Below, piece after piece: positions 24,645 to 35,200 of a stretch of 64,000 nucleotides of DNA. Source of the stretch: Enterococcus rotai. Its GTDB lineage: Bacteria; Bacillota; Bacilli; Lactobacillales; Enterococcaceae. A program made the position numbers and the translations under genes. The notes below the pieces were generated by a model. It was not told the origin of the DNA. It worked only from the letters and a program-made list of their open reading frames with translations, and did not search any database. Within the stretch, counting starts at the first letter, position 1. Every line of letters begins with the position of its first letter. The stretch is taken from assembly GCF_001465345.1 (NCBI RefSeq), contig NZ_CP013655.1:3623558-3687557 (forward strand). The letters run 5' to 3'.

Positions 24645-25835
24645 TTATCTTATCACATTTTTTAATGGAGTAGCAGTGATTAGATAGTTATTTTCAATTC
24701 TTTTCAACCATTCTAAAATAGTTGAGGTGCTTTGATCTCGTTGCCCAAGACTGACCTTCCAACCTGTTGGAACTCTAATTAAATGATGACAATCGATCAG
24801 ATAATTGAATACCTGGTTCAGACAATAAGCTTGGATAACTTTATGAGGGATATTAGGTAGCTCGTAAAATAACTCACTTCCTTTTGCTAACTCTTTTTCT
24901 AGCACATCGATCAGCTCAAAATGGCTAATAACATTCTGATCAAAAAACTGTACCAATTTCCAAATTCGGACTTTTAACAAGAGGTCTGATCCCCTACAGC
25001 AGAAAATGTGTAAACCTGGATAATAAAACCAATTTGGTAATTGAATCAGATGAAAAAGATTGTTATATAATTCAGCTTGAATCACTCGGATTTTCTCATC
25101 TCGTCGATATAATTTTTTATTCAAGTCAGAGTAATAACTATGTAATAGCTCACCTATTTTATATTTACGCTGACTATGAATATTACCTTTAGTGGGAAAA
25201 TGAACGATATTTATCAATGACTCACTGTAAAAAGACCACGTTTTCTTTGAAGCAAACAGCATTTTTTTCCAATCTTCTTCAATATGGAAATGCAGCGTTA
25301 ACTCTGCTTGCTCCCAGTCCGCACTCCATAAGTAAAAGCCTAATTTTTCAGAATAATAACATAAATTTTTGGCTAATTCATTTAAACTATGATGCCTTGA
25401 GAATAACTTTTTACCGCAGATCCAAAGTGGGATATAGCCGTGTTCCTGATAGCTACGCGTTCGTTCTACTAATCTTGAAATGCTTAGAGAACTGCATTGA
25501 ATTTCCACAGCTATATTACCTATTAAAATATCGGGCCGCTGATGTAAAGCAGGTAGATATTTTTCTAATTCATAAGAAAGGCCCTCTTGCTCACACCATC
25601 GAACAAACATCTCTTTTAACGTTAGATGTTCAATCGTCTCACCTTCTGAATAAACGCTGCAAGCACTTTGATTATAATGTGAGAAATGTGGGACTTTTAC
25701 CTTGCCATTTTTTATCCTGACAGGATGATCACACGCAGGACAAAAATAGTGTTCTGTTTTTAACTGTTCGATTTTTTCTCTAGATAAATTCAATAGTGTT
25801 ATGATTTCTTTGTTATTTGAATACGCACTCAACAT
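24645..25835 (-). CDS. coiA: Competence protein CoiA
   Basis: A 396-residue CoiA-family protein, which acts in recombination of imported DNA during transformation in streptococci and Bacillus. It shows an N-terminal zinc-finger-like pair (YFCPACDHPVRIKNG) followed by PHFSHYN. The nuclease-like core is HLTLKEMFVRWCEQEG...RPDILIGNIAVEIQCSS, a PD-(D/E)xK pattern (D, then ExQ). ATG at 25835 follows GAGGTGA; the GTG nine bases earlier overlaps that SD. A terminator isolates it from mecA, so it needs its own promoter in about 45 bases, where a ComX-box-like sequence lies. Confidence 0.88.
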   Translation of the reverse strand: MLSAYSNNKEIITLLNLSREKIEQLKTEHYFCPACDHPVRIKNGKVKVPHFSHYNQSACSVYSEGETIEHLTLKEMFVRWCEQEGLSYELEKYLPALHQRPDILIGNIAVEIQCSSLSISRLVERTRSYQEHGYIPLWICGKKLFSRHHSLNELAKNLCYYSEKLGFYLWSADWEQAELTLHFHIEEDWKKMLFASKKTWSFYSESLINIVHFPTKGNIHSQRKYKIGELLHSYYSDLNKKLYRRDEKIRVIQAELYNNLFHLIQLPNWFYYPGLHIFCCRGSDLLLKVRIWKLVQFFDQNVISHFELIDVLEKELAKGSELFYELPNIPHKVIQAYCLNQVFNYLIDCHHLIRVPTGWKVSLGQRDQSTSTILEWLKRIENNYLITATPLKNVIR

Positions 25836-25855
25836 ATCACTCACCTCATAATGAA

Positions 25856-25864
25856 GATACGTAA
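25856..25864 (-). promoter_or_regulatory. Possible ComX/SigX-type box before coiA
   Basis: On the minus strand TTACGTATC preceded by TTTTTC lies 21 bases before the coiA ATG. It differs from the streptococcal/lactococcal cin-box core TTACGAATA at two positions. No good sigma-A promoter fits the short gap. This is inference only. Confidence 0.3.
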
Positions 25865-25882
25865 GAAAAATGCTTTTTCAGC

Positions 25883-25926
25883 AAAAAAACTGAGACAAAA
25901 CGATAATCGTTTGTCTCAGTTTTTAA
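25883..25926 (-). terminator. Terminator of mecA
   Basis: AAAAACTGAGACAAACG and CGTTTTGTCTCAGTTTTT pair with a small bulge, directly behind the mecA stop. Confidence 0.9.
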
Positions 25927-25927
25927 A

Positions 25928-26578
25928 TTATTCAAAGTAATATCTTGTTAGTTCTAAAGCATTACGTTCCATGATGCATGTACCATATTCATTCAAGGTT
26001 TCAGATGTAACAGCAGATAAATTAGCATATTCCAATAATTGAGCCAATTCATTTTCTACATCATTTTTTCCTAATTCATCTAATAAGAAAATAGTTTGGA
26101 GATAATACGTCCCTTTAAATGTATATAGATTCGCTATCACAGACTGTAAGAAAACTTCATTTGCCAGTTGAACCATTGTATCAAAATCGTTCAGTTCAAA
26201 TACTAAACTTTTAACTGTGTTATCAGCAAATTCTTGCGTCTCATCAGCAAAATCTTCTTCGATTTGTTTACGAATTATATTACTAACTTCTTCTGAATTT
26301 AAATCACTGAAGCCTTCAAAATTAGATACTTCATCGATCGAGGCATTCTTACTAATAAATAGTTCTAACCCATCACTTTTTGGCAGAACCTGAAAGGTAA
26401 CAGCTTCACTGCCTTGAAATTCATCTTCCACATCAACTTCTTCTAAAATACTGTAGAAAAAATTTTCTACTTCTTTGTGGTTGCCAAGTAGATCTAAAAA
26501 GGTAATGCCTCTATCTGCTAGATCTTCATTGCCGATCAACACACGTATGGTATTTTCATTGATATGTTCCATTTCCAT
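25928..26578 (-). CDS. mecA: Adaptor protein MecA
   Basis: A 216-residue adaptor that delivers substrates to ClpC-ClpP. It begins MEMEHINENTIRVLIGNEDL, the substrate-binding N domain (residues 1-80). A long acidic linker follows (GFSDLNSEEVSNIIRKQIEEDFAD part), and the ClpC-binding C domain has LVFELNDFDTMVQLANEV near 139. It has no relation to the methicillin-resistance gene of the same name. ATG at 26578 with SD GAGGTG seven bases upstream is chosen. It has its own terminator, separating it from coiA. Confidence 0.93.
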   Translation of the reverse strand: MEMEHINENTIRVLIGNEDLADRGITFLDLLGNHKEVENFFYSILEEVDVEDEFQGSEAVTFQVLPKSDGLELFISKNASIDEVSNFEGFSDLNSEEVSNIIRKQIEEDFADETQEFADNTVKSLVFELNDFDTMVQLANEVFLQSVIANLYTFKGTYYLQTIFLLDELGKNDVENELAQLLEYANLSAVTSETLNEYGTCIMERNALELTRYYFE

Positions 26579-26794
26579 GTCGCTACACCTCACTTTTGCT
26601 AATCAGGAAACTTATTCTTACGTACATTGTAGCGGAATCACGCCAAATGTAAAGGGAAAAGTAACAATCTTCCTAAATAAACTGTTGTCTTAGTATATTC
26701 CTTAAAACTGGTTTTACAAACCTATGTGCACTTTTTTTATAAATATTTACAAAAAATCAATAAATCATTTACTATGTAAAGAAAAATAGAAAAA

Positions 26795-26825
26795 GAAAAC
26801 CTCTGTCACAAGGACAAAGGTTCTC
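26795..26825 (-). terminator. Terminator of spx
   Basis: GAGAACCTTTGTCC and GACAGAGGTTTTC on the minus strand with a four-base loop, then a T-rich tract. The remaining part of the gap 26594-26834 is AT-rich with no gene seen. Confidence 0.75.
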
Positions 26826-26834
26826 CTGTACATT

Positions 26835-27233
26835 TTATAAACCTGCCATCAATTGCGCTTGACGTAATTCCAACTGCCGAACTCCTCTTGGCAAGAAACG
26901 TCGAATTTCATCCTCATTAAAACCAACTTGTAATCTTTTTTCATCAATCATTATTGGTCGACGCAACAATCCAGGATTCTCTTTTACTAACTCTAGCAAG
27001 TCTTGCAACGGAAGTTCATCCAAATCCATATTAAGTTTTTGGAAAACCTTAGAACGAGTAGAAATAATCTCCTCTGTTCCATCTTCTGTCATTCGCAAAA
27101 TTGCTTTCAATTCAGAAATATTCAATGGTTCTGAAAAAATATTTCTTTCCTTGAATGGAATCTCGTGTTCTTGCAACCATGCACGAGCCTTACGGCAAGA
27201 CGTACAACTTGGGGAAGTATAAAGTGTCAACAT
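26835..27233 (-). CDS. spx: Transcriptional regulator Spx
   Basis: A 132-residue ArsC-like regulator that binds the alpha C-terminal domain of RNA polymerase and controls the thiol/oxidative stress response. The redox switch CxxC is intact (Cys10 and Cys13 in [10 protein letters not shown]), and the family motif [10 protein letters not shown] follows near 86-95. ATG at 27233 gives the normal Spx length and follows AAAGGAG by eight bases; upstream in-frame codons overlap that SD. SpxH and MecA are encoded nearby. A small hairpin precedes the SD. Confidence 0.95.
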   Translation of the reverse strand: MLTLYTSPSCTSCRKARAWLQEHEIPFKERNIFSEPLNISELKAILRMTEDGTEEIISTRSKVFQKLNMDLDELPLQDLLELVKENPGLLRRPIMIDEKRLQVGFNEDEIRRFLPRGVRQLELRQAQLMAGL

Positions 27234-27250
27234 GTGCATCACTCCTTTTT

Positions 27251-27264
27251 GTGATTTTCATCAC
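27251..27264 (-). promoter_or_regulatory. GAAA-tetraloop hairpin before spx SD
   Basis: GTGAT-GAAA-ATCAC on the minus strand ends within a few bases of the spx SD (AAAGGAG). The 27243-27596 gap otherwise holds the divergent spx and trpS promoters and AT-rich sequence. Confidence 0.5.
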
Positions 27265-27584
27265 TGTTTTGAAACAGGAAATCAAACTGTTTTCCTATTT
27301 AATGTTAGTATACCCAACTTCTAATAAAAATACTAGCTCTTTTTCCAAAAAAAAACATAGTTTTTCGTTATTTTACAAGTTTTTTTTAAATATTGAAATA
27401 AAGCGAACCTTTTTTCAACATAAAATTATAACGTTTTCAAAACGAATAAAAATGATACAGCGTTCACAGACTGCTATAACTGTACTAGTCTAAAAATTCT
27501 GACATTTTATTTTTTTCGAGTAATCCTGTTTTTTTTTTCTTTTAGCGGTATAATGATATCAATGACTTTTTATTAATTGATTAA

Positions 27585-28611
<1,027 letters not shown>

Positions 28612-28613
<2 letters not shown>

Positions 28614-28654
28614 CAAAAAGCCAAGCTGAACGAATCAGCTTGGCTTTTTGTTAA
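28612..28654. terminator. Bidirectional terminator trpS/ABC exporter
   Basis: AACAAAAAGCCAAGCTGA and TCAGCTTGGCTTTTTGTT form a perfect 18-bp stem. Confidence 0.93.
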
Positions 28655-30366
28655 TCTCTAAATTGGGCATCGTGCAATCGACGATAATGCCCACCTTTTG
28701 CTAATAATTCTTCGTGAGTTCCTTCTTCTAAGATGCCTTGATCACTAACAACGATGATTCTTGTCGCATGTTTGATCGTTGCCAAACGATGGGCAATGAT
28801 CAATGTTGTCCGTCCTTCCGCTAATGAATTCAAAGACTCTTGAATCACTTGCTCTGTTTCGGTATCTAAGGCAGAAGTTGCTTCATCTAAAATTAAGATT
28901 GGTGGATTTTTTAGGAACATTCGTGCAATCGCTACACGTTGTTTTTGTCCACCGGAAAGTTTGACGCCACGTTCACCGATCATCGTATCTAAACCTTCAG
29001 ACATTTGATCCACTACTTTTTCCAAATGAGCTAACTGAACAGCTCTTTGGATCTCTTCTTCAGTGGCATCAAGTTTACCATACGCAATATTTTCTCGAAT
29101 CGTTCCTGGAAATAGAAATACGTCTTGTTGCACGATCCCAATTTGACTTCTTAAAGAAGCCAATGTCATATCTTGAACATCGATGCCATCTATTGTGATT
29201 TTTCCTTCTGTCACTTCATAAAAACGCGGCAACAAGTTACATAGTGTCGTTTTTCCTGAACCGCTTTGTCCCACAAAAGCAACCGTTTCACCAGGAACAA
29301 TCTGCAAATTGATATGGTTTAAAACTTTCGTTGAGTCAGCATACGAAAATGAAACATCATCATAAATAATATCTCCATGTAAATGATCGACAGAAATCGC
29401 ATTAACTTTGTCTTCAATGGTCGGTTTCTTATCGATTTCTTCCGTAAAACGTTTAAAACCAGCAATCCCTTTCGGATAGCTTTCAATCATATTATTGACC
29501 TTCTCGATTGGACGAACAAAAACATTGGATAATAGAATAAATCCAACAAATTGCCCATCAGTGATCTCACCTTTGATTGTATAATAAGCCCCAAAAATCA
29601 GTGTAAACAAATTGATCAAACGAATCAAAAAGTAATTATATGCTGAACTGATCCCCATCACTTTATAGAAGGTAATTTTTGATTGGCGATATGCCTGATT
29701 CAATCCCTCAAAGCGCTGACGTTCAAATGGTTCATTAGCAAAAGATTGTGTGACACGAATACCACTAACTGACGCTTCAACACCTGCATTAAAGTCACCT
29801 AGATTGTCATAAATTTTGGTATTGACTTTTGTCATCTTTTTATTGAAAAAGACTAATGCGACTGTGATGAACGGCAAGACGATAAATGTTGCCAGAGCCA
29901 GTTGTACATGGATTCTCAGCATCAAATAAAAAGAGCCTACTAGCGTCATGATTGTAATAAATACATCCTCTGGACCATGATGAGCAACTTCTGAGATTTC
30001 AAATAAATCGGTTGTCAACCGGCTCATCAATTTCCCAGTCTTTTGATTATCATAATACTCAAACGGTTGCGTCTGTAAGTGTCCATATAATTCGCGACGC
30101 ATATCTGTTTCAATATTGACCCCCAATTTATGACCGAAAAAGACCACAATATACTGTAAAATAGTGTTAAGTATATAAAATAAAAGCAACCCTAGACACG
30201 CTAATGCGATCAATCGGAAATTTCCTTTAGGCATGATTTTATCAATGACTTGATTTACCACTACTGGAAATGATAATTCCAGTAAACCAGCTAAAACTGC
30301 ACAACCAAAATCTAAAATAAATAAGTGCTTATATGGTCGATAATAACTAAAAAATCGTTTTAACAT
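28651..30366 (-). CDS. ABC exporter, fused membrane and ATPase domains
   Basis: A 571-residue half-transporter of the lipid/multidrug exporter (MsbA-like, type IV) fold. The N-terminal membrane domain has six helices (about residues 15-310). The ATPase domain shows Walker A VAFVGQSGSGKTTLCNLLPR near 368, Q-loop QQDVFLFPGTIREN, signature VKLSGGQKQRVAIARM near 470 and Walker B PILILDEATSALD. The start is ATG at 30366 after GAGGGAG; a longer frame would enter the upstream promoter. No partner half-transporter is adjacent, so it probably acts as a homodimer. The substrate is unknown. Confidence 0.88.
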   Translation of the reverse strand: MLKRFFSYYRPYKHLFILDFGCAVLAGLLELSFPVVVNQVIDKIMPKGNFRLIALACLGLLLFYILNTILQYIVVFFGHKLGVNIETDMRRELYGHLQTQPFEYYDNQKTGKLMSRLTTDLFEISEVAHHGPEDVFITIMTLVGSFYLMLRIHVQLALATFIVLPFITVALVFFNKKMTKVNTKIYDNLGDFNAGVEASVSGIRVTQSFANEPFERQRFEGLNQAYRQSKITFYKVMGISSAYNYFLIRLINLFTLIFGAYYTIKGEITDGQFVGFILLSNVFVRPIEKVNNMIESYPKGIAGFKRFTEEIDKKPTIEDKVNAISVDHLHGDIIYDDVSFSYADSTKVLNHINLQIVPGETVAFVGQSGSGKTTLCNLLPRFYEVTEGKITIDGIDVQDMTLASLRSQIGIVQQDVFLFPGTIRENIAYGKLDATEEEIQRAVQLAHLEKVVDQMSEGLDTMIGERGVKLSGGQKQRVAIARMFLKNPPILILDEATSALDTETEQVIQESLNSLAEGRTTLIIAHRLATIKHATRIIVVSDQGILEEGTHEELLAKGGHYRRLHDAQFRD

Positions 30367-30637
30367 AATCTCCCTCTTTCTTTCGACACTACCACCATTA
30401 TACGCAAAGAATGATAGGATGCAAAGTTTGAAAGACATAAAATTGTAAGAAAATAACGCTAAATTTGGGCATAAAACCGCTCAAAACATATTTCTATTCA
30501 TTTTAAGGTAAAAACAGCCCCAAATAGAATAATAATCACCAAAATTCATATTGAAAAAAAGTTCTTTTAACTATATTATATATAGGGTTGTATAATTAAC
30601 TATACAGTCAATATTGATTATTATAAGGAGTGTTCAA

Positions 30638-30985
30638 GTGAAAACATCTAAATTAGTGATTGGCATTATCAGTATTATTTTATCATTATTAGTTTTATTC
30701 CAATCTTGCGTTGCCGGATTATCAAACAGTATCAGTAATAATGGGGAAGCTGGCGGAAGCGCTGGTATGTTGTTAGCTATCTGTTTATTAGTCGCTGGAA
30801 TTGTCGCGATTGCAACTAGAAATTCGTCTGGTAACGGTGGTTTTGTCGCAGCTGGATTTTATATTGCTGGAGGGATTATAGCCTTCTTACTTGCTGGTGG
30901 CTATGGAGATCTATATATTTGGTCTGTATTGTCAATTATTTTTGGGGCGACTTTCGTGATTGGGGATACGAAAAAAAGAAAATAA
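30638..30985 (+). CDS. Small membrane protein
   Basis: A 115-residue protein with four hydrophobic segments (about residues 6-26, 44-62, 70-86 and 91-106) and a basic C-terminal tail (GDTKKRK). The pattern resembles small DUF4064-type membrane proteins of Lactobacillales, but I cannot name a family with certainty. The start is GTG at 30638, five bases after AAGGAGTG. The spacing Gly/Ala-rich loop (SNNGEAGGSAG) separates helices one and two. It stands alone, divergent from the ABC exporter, with its own terminator at 31019-31052. Function unknown. Confidence 0.7.
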   Translation: MKTSKLVIGIISIILSLLVLFQSCVAGLSNSISNNGEAGGSAGMLLAICLLVAGIVAIATRNSSGNGGFVAAGFYIAGGIIAFLLAGGYGDLYIWSVLSIIFGATFVIGDTKKRK

Positions 30986-31018
30986 CAACGATAACGACAT
31001 CGTAAATAATGAGTTTTC

Positions 31019-31052
31019 AAACTGGGGAGAAGACATTCTCTCCAGTTTTTTA
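31019..31052 (+). terminator. Terminator after small membrane protein
   Basis: ACTGGGGAGA and TCTCTCCAGT pair (one G-U) around six bases, then TTTTTT. Confidence 0.88.
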
Positions 31053-31144
31053 GACATTTTGAAAAACTCCAATTGCTGTTATGTCAATAACTTGAAAAGC
31101 AGCAAGCAATTTGTTAAATTAGACATATACATGTACATCATTAA

Positions 31145-31196
31145 AAACACCGATGAGTTGCTTATGTCTTGGGGAAGATAGGCCTGATCGGTGTTT
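31145..31196 (-). ncRNA. Candidate small structured RNA
   Basis: AAACACCGAT and ATCGGTGTTT form a 10-bp stem around a 32-base loop that has an inner TCTT-GGGG-AAGA hairpin on the plus strand. A minus-strand TATAAT at 31205-31210 lies seven bases from the stem, and the stem is followed by five T. This is compatible with an RNA of about 55 bases; it could also be a bidirectional terminator. The wider gap 31053-31503 contains no convincing gene. Confidence 0.35.
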
Positions 31197-31233
31197 CTGT
31201 TTTTATTATACTAAATGTAGGGTTTTTTCACCA

Positions 31234-31269
31234 CTTCAAAAAAGTATTATCGATAGTACTTTTTTGAAG
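31234..31269. repeat. AT-rich perfect inverted repeat
   Basis: CTTCAAAAAAGTA and TACTTTTTTGAAG, 13-bp arms with a 10-base loop, in the gap before the HAD gene. It may act as a terminator in either direction. Confidence 0.6.
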
Positions 31270-31503
31270 AACAAATTGTCAAAATATGTTTTTTTATTCG
31301 CTTTCTGATCATGAAAGTGAATTTTTTAGCGTATGTATTTTTTATGATTTTATTTACCCCAACATACTTTTTAAGAGCCCCTTCCTGACAGCATTCTAAT
31401 CTATATTAAAAATTTCTTTCTGTTCTTTTGTGAAGAACTTCGCTACAATGAAAAAGGATTCAGAAAATTTTTGTGAAAATTAATAAGGGGTGCAATTTTT
31501 TTA

Positions 31504-32214
31504 ATGAAAACCATTGTTTTTGATGTAGATGATACGATTTATGACCAGCAACAACCATTTAGAAATGCAATAAACGCAGTATTTCCAGATGTAAAACCTG
31601 AGGATATGCATGCGCTATATATTCGCTTTCGCTTTCATAGTGATGAAACTTTTCCCAAAGTCATGTCTGATGATTGGACACTAGATTTTATGCGCTTTTA
31701 TCGAATTAACGAGTCATTAAAAGACCTAAATTATCCAAGTGTTTCACAAGATAACGGGCTGATTTTTCAAAAAACATATGAAGAAGAGCTGGATAATATC
31801 GTAATGCATCCAGAAGTAAAAAAAGTGTTCGATTTCTTAAAGGAAAACAATATTCCGATGGGAATCATCACAAATGGTCCAACAGATCATCAATTCAAAA
31901 AAGTGAAACAACTTCAATTGGAAAATTGGGTTCCTACTGATAATATTATTATTTCCCAAAGCACTGGTTTCCAGAAACCAGAGAGAGAAATTTTCGACCT
32001 TGCTGCTAAAGAATTTAATATGGAATGCGCCCATACATTATATGTTGGTGATAGTTTTGAAAACGATATTGTCGGTGCAACCAACGGTGGTTGGAAATCT
32101 TTATGGTTCAACCACCGCTTACGAGAAATACCAGATGGTAAAAAAGCACATCATCTGAAAGAAGTCACTTCATTTGAAGACCTTTTCCCAACAATCCAAT
32201 CATTATTCTCATAA
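31504..32214 (+). CDS. HAD-superfamily hydrolase
   Basis: A 236-residue phosphatase-like enzyme. Motif I DVDDTIYD (residues 7-14, nucleophile Asp7), motif II ITNGPTDHQ near 120, lysine motif near QKPEREIF at 158 and motif IV VGDSFENDIVGA near 178 are all present, with a helical cap between. It resembles the YjjG/pyrimidine nucleotidase-like or phosphoglycolate phosphatase-like groups; the substrate is unknown. ATG at 31504 follows AAGGGGTG at a rather long distance (about 12 bases). It ends at a very strong terminator. Confidence 0.85.
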   Translation: MKTIVFDVDDTIYDQQQPFRNAINAVFPDVKPEDMHALYIRFRFHSDETFPKVMSDDWTLDFMRFYRINESLKDLNYPSVSQDNGLIFQKTYEEELDNIVMHPEVKKVFDFLKENNIPMGIITNGPTDHQFKKVKQLQLENWVPTDNIIISQSTGFQKPEREIFDLAAKEFNMECAHTLYVGDSFENDIVGATNGGWKSLWFNHRLREIPDGKKAHHLKEVTSFEDLFPTIQSLFS

Positions 32215-32220
32215 TAAATC

Positions 32221-32266
32221 CAAAAGAGCTTGGAGCATACCAGTGGTATGCTCCAAGCTCTTTTTA
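32221..32266. terminator. Bidirectional terminator HAD/SNF2
   Basis: AAAGAGCTTGGAGCATAC and GTATGCTCCAAGCTCTTT form a perfect 18-bp stem with T-rich flank. Confidence 0.93.
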
Positions 32267-35200
32267 TTCACCAATACTCAAAATCGTTCGAATATCGTCT
32301 TCCGTCATTTTGGCTAATTGCTCCTCATTTCCTTGAATTACTTTTTGGAATAGCTCACGCTTTTCTTGTTGTAAGGAATCCATTTTTTCTTCAACAGTTC
32401 CTTCAGCAATCATGCGCCAGACTTCAACAACATTCTTTTGCCCGATTCGATGGGCGCGCCCAGCCGCTTGTTCTTCCACTGCTGGATTCCACCATAAATC
32501 GTAAAGAATCACGGTATCAGCACCCGTTAAGTTTAAGCCTGTTCCCCCAGCTTTCAATGAAATCAAGAAGACATCTTTTTCACCTGCATTGAATGCATCC
32601 GCCATAGCCATCCGTTCTTTTGGTTTTGTACTGCCTCGTAGATAAAAGGTCGTTAAACCTAATTCAGTTAATTCTTCTTCGATAATCGACAGCATACTTG
32701 TAAACTGTGAAAAAAGTAAGACTCGTCGATTATTTTCTTTAGCCGCTACTAGTAAGTCTTTAACTTGCTCTAATTTTCCAGAGCCACCTGTATAATCATC
32801 AATGAATAAACTAGGGTCACAACAAATTTGACGTAAACGAGTCAAACCAGCTAAAATACTTAAACGATTTTTCTTGAAGGAATCTTGGTCCATTTGGCTG
32901 ACATCTTCTTGCATTTGTTTCAGATAAGCCAGGTAAACTGTTTTTTGTTCTTCTGTCAGAACACTGTACAAGTTACTTTCAATCTTATCAGGCAAGTCGG
33001 CCAGTACCGTTTTCTTATCTCTTCTTAAAATAAACGGTTGGATCATTTTAGCGATTTCTTCTGGTTTCATCGATCTAAACAAAGTTTTAGACGGAAATAA
33101 TCCTGGCAAAATCATTTGGAAAATCGACCATAATTCATCGATATTATTTTCGATTGGTGTCCCACTTAAGGCAAACCGTTGAGGAACGGTCAAGCTTTTT
33201 AGTGCTTGTGCTGTTTTTGTCGCACTATTTTTTACCATTTGAGCTTCATCTAAAATCAAGTAACCCAGATTTAAAGCTTGATACATCTCAATATCTTGTC
33301 TTAAACTAGCATACGAAGTGATCACAATGTCTAATCCCACTTGATTAGCTAGCCGCTCACGTTCTGATTTATTTCCAGCAACAACTTCGGCTTGCAATTC
33401 TGGCGCAAATTTTTTGATTTCCGCTGCCCAGTTATAAATCAAACTAGCAGGTGCCACAATCAGTGCAGCTCCTTTTTGTTTTTGTTCCTCTTTTTCAGAC
33501 AATAAATAGGTGATCGTTTGTAAAGTCTTCCCCAGCCCCATTTCATCCGCTAAAATACCGCCAAATTGATAATAGCTAAGCATTTTTAACCATTTGAATC
33601 CATCTATTTGATAGGTTCTAAGAGTCGCTTGAATATTTTCAGGCAACGTTACTGCAAACTCTTCCGGATGAGTCAAATTTGAAACCATTTCTTTAAAAGA
33701 ATCTGAAAAATGCGCACGACTATTGTTTTCCAGCATATTTTCGATCATTAGTCCTTGGTTTCGTGGTACTTGGATCGTTCCTTGAACGTTTTTCATATTT
33801 TGCCTCAACATGGTTAAGACTTCACTGGTTTGTTGAAATTCTTCCGAATCTAATGATAAGACTTCTCCGGTTTCCAACGTATAAAAACGATCATTACGTA
33901 ATAAGCTAGCCAGTACCGCATCGATTTCTTGTTCAGCGATACCTGTGACATCAAAACGAACATCTAACCAAGAATCTGAATCAGACACTTCAATCAATGG
34001 TTGATGATGGGCAGCATCTAAATACAGTTCTCGTAGTTTTTTGCCCATTCGAACTTCTCCCAAACGTCGAAAAGTCGGTACTTCTGCTTTGAAAAAGTAG
34101 TATAACCGTTCACCGGCTGGTAATGCTTTTTCATAGCCATCTGCTGTTTTTTGATAACAAAAAGCTGCTAATTGCTCTAAAATTTCTTGTTCTTTCTTAC
34201 TGTCGCGCACGACCTCCTGATTATCATCTGATGCAACTGAATGTTCTTTATCCGTTGAAAAGACGACTGCTCCATAGGTAAAGTCTACCCGTACTTTGAT
34301 CATTCCTTTAATTTTACGGAAAATGAAAATCGTTTCTAAAGGATGATAAACCACTTCTTTTGCCACCACATCACTAACAGAAACTGTTCCAATTTTTTTC
34401 AACAAAGGAATGACTGAACCAAATAAATCAGATAATTCATTTTTTTCATACAGAATCTCTGGTTTTTCCACACGCTTTAATAATTGCAGTAATGTCGTAT
34501 AAATTGCTTCTTGCTCTTGCGTAAAAATAAAAACTTGCTCTTGACTAAAGCCCCATTGATAGTGGGCTAAAAAGGTGGTCAACTGGTCGTCGATCGTTAG
34601 TCGGTAATGATTATCTTCTAGCTTATTCAGACTAAAGTAAATCGGTAACGATCCTTTTACAAAGGACAAATGTCGATATTTTTTGCCTTCATCATTTAAT
34701 TGAAAATGAGGGGTTTTACTCATTTTTTCAAGTAGTGTTTGACCTTGATCGATTGGTAAAACGAGATATCGCTTATCGATCTTCCCTTTAACTTGAAGTC
34801 CATTGGCACCTAATAATTGACTTGTTTGATAGATCGCTGCTAATTGCTCTAACAACTCCTGATTTTCAATTGGAAAAGCTTCTTTCTTTAAATCAAAATG
34901 ATGCTGTTTATTGATCAAAAAAGTGCCTTCTTTTTGAAAAGTTTGAAAAAATTCACCAATATTTTTAATGATATAGGTTTTCGGTTTAACGCCTTGGAAG
35001 CCAAGTCGCAGTGAAATCCCTAAAACGGCCAATTCAGGATAATAACTATTCGTTTCAATTACATCAACGATATACTCGACAGTCAACGGTGTAATAGTCG
35101 TTTTTTCCTCTAACTGATTTAATTTAGCGAAACCTTTCGTAAACATTTCTGAGATTGATAAAGCTCGTTTTTCAAATGTAACAGGTTGGTCTGCCTTTAT

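Noticed and set aside
24645-25835. coiA-linked defence or mobile nuclease
   Set aside because: The PD-(D/E)xK-like motif is the normal CoiA core and the neighbours are the conserved mecA and pepF.
31053-31270. Type I toxin-antitoxin (Fst/par-like) locus
   Set aside because: Converging RNAs with a shared terminator are imaginable, but the only short frame (16 codons from ATG near 31133) lacks a membrane segment and an SD.
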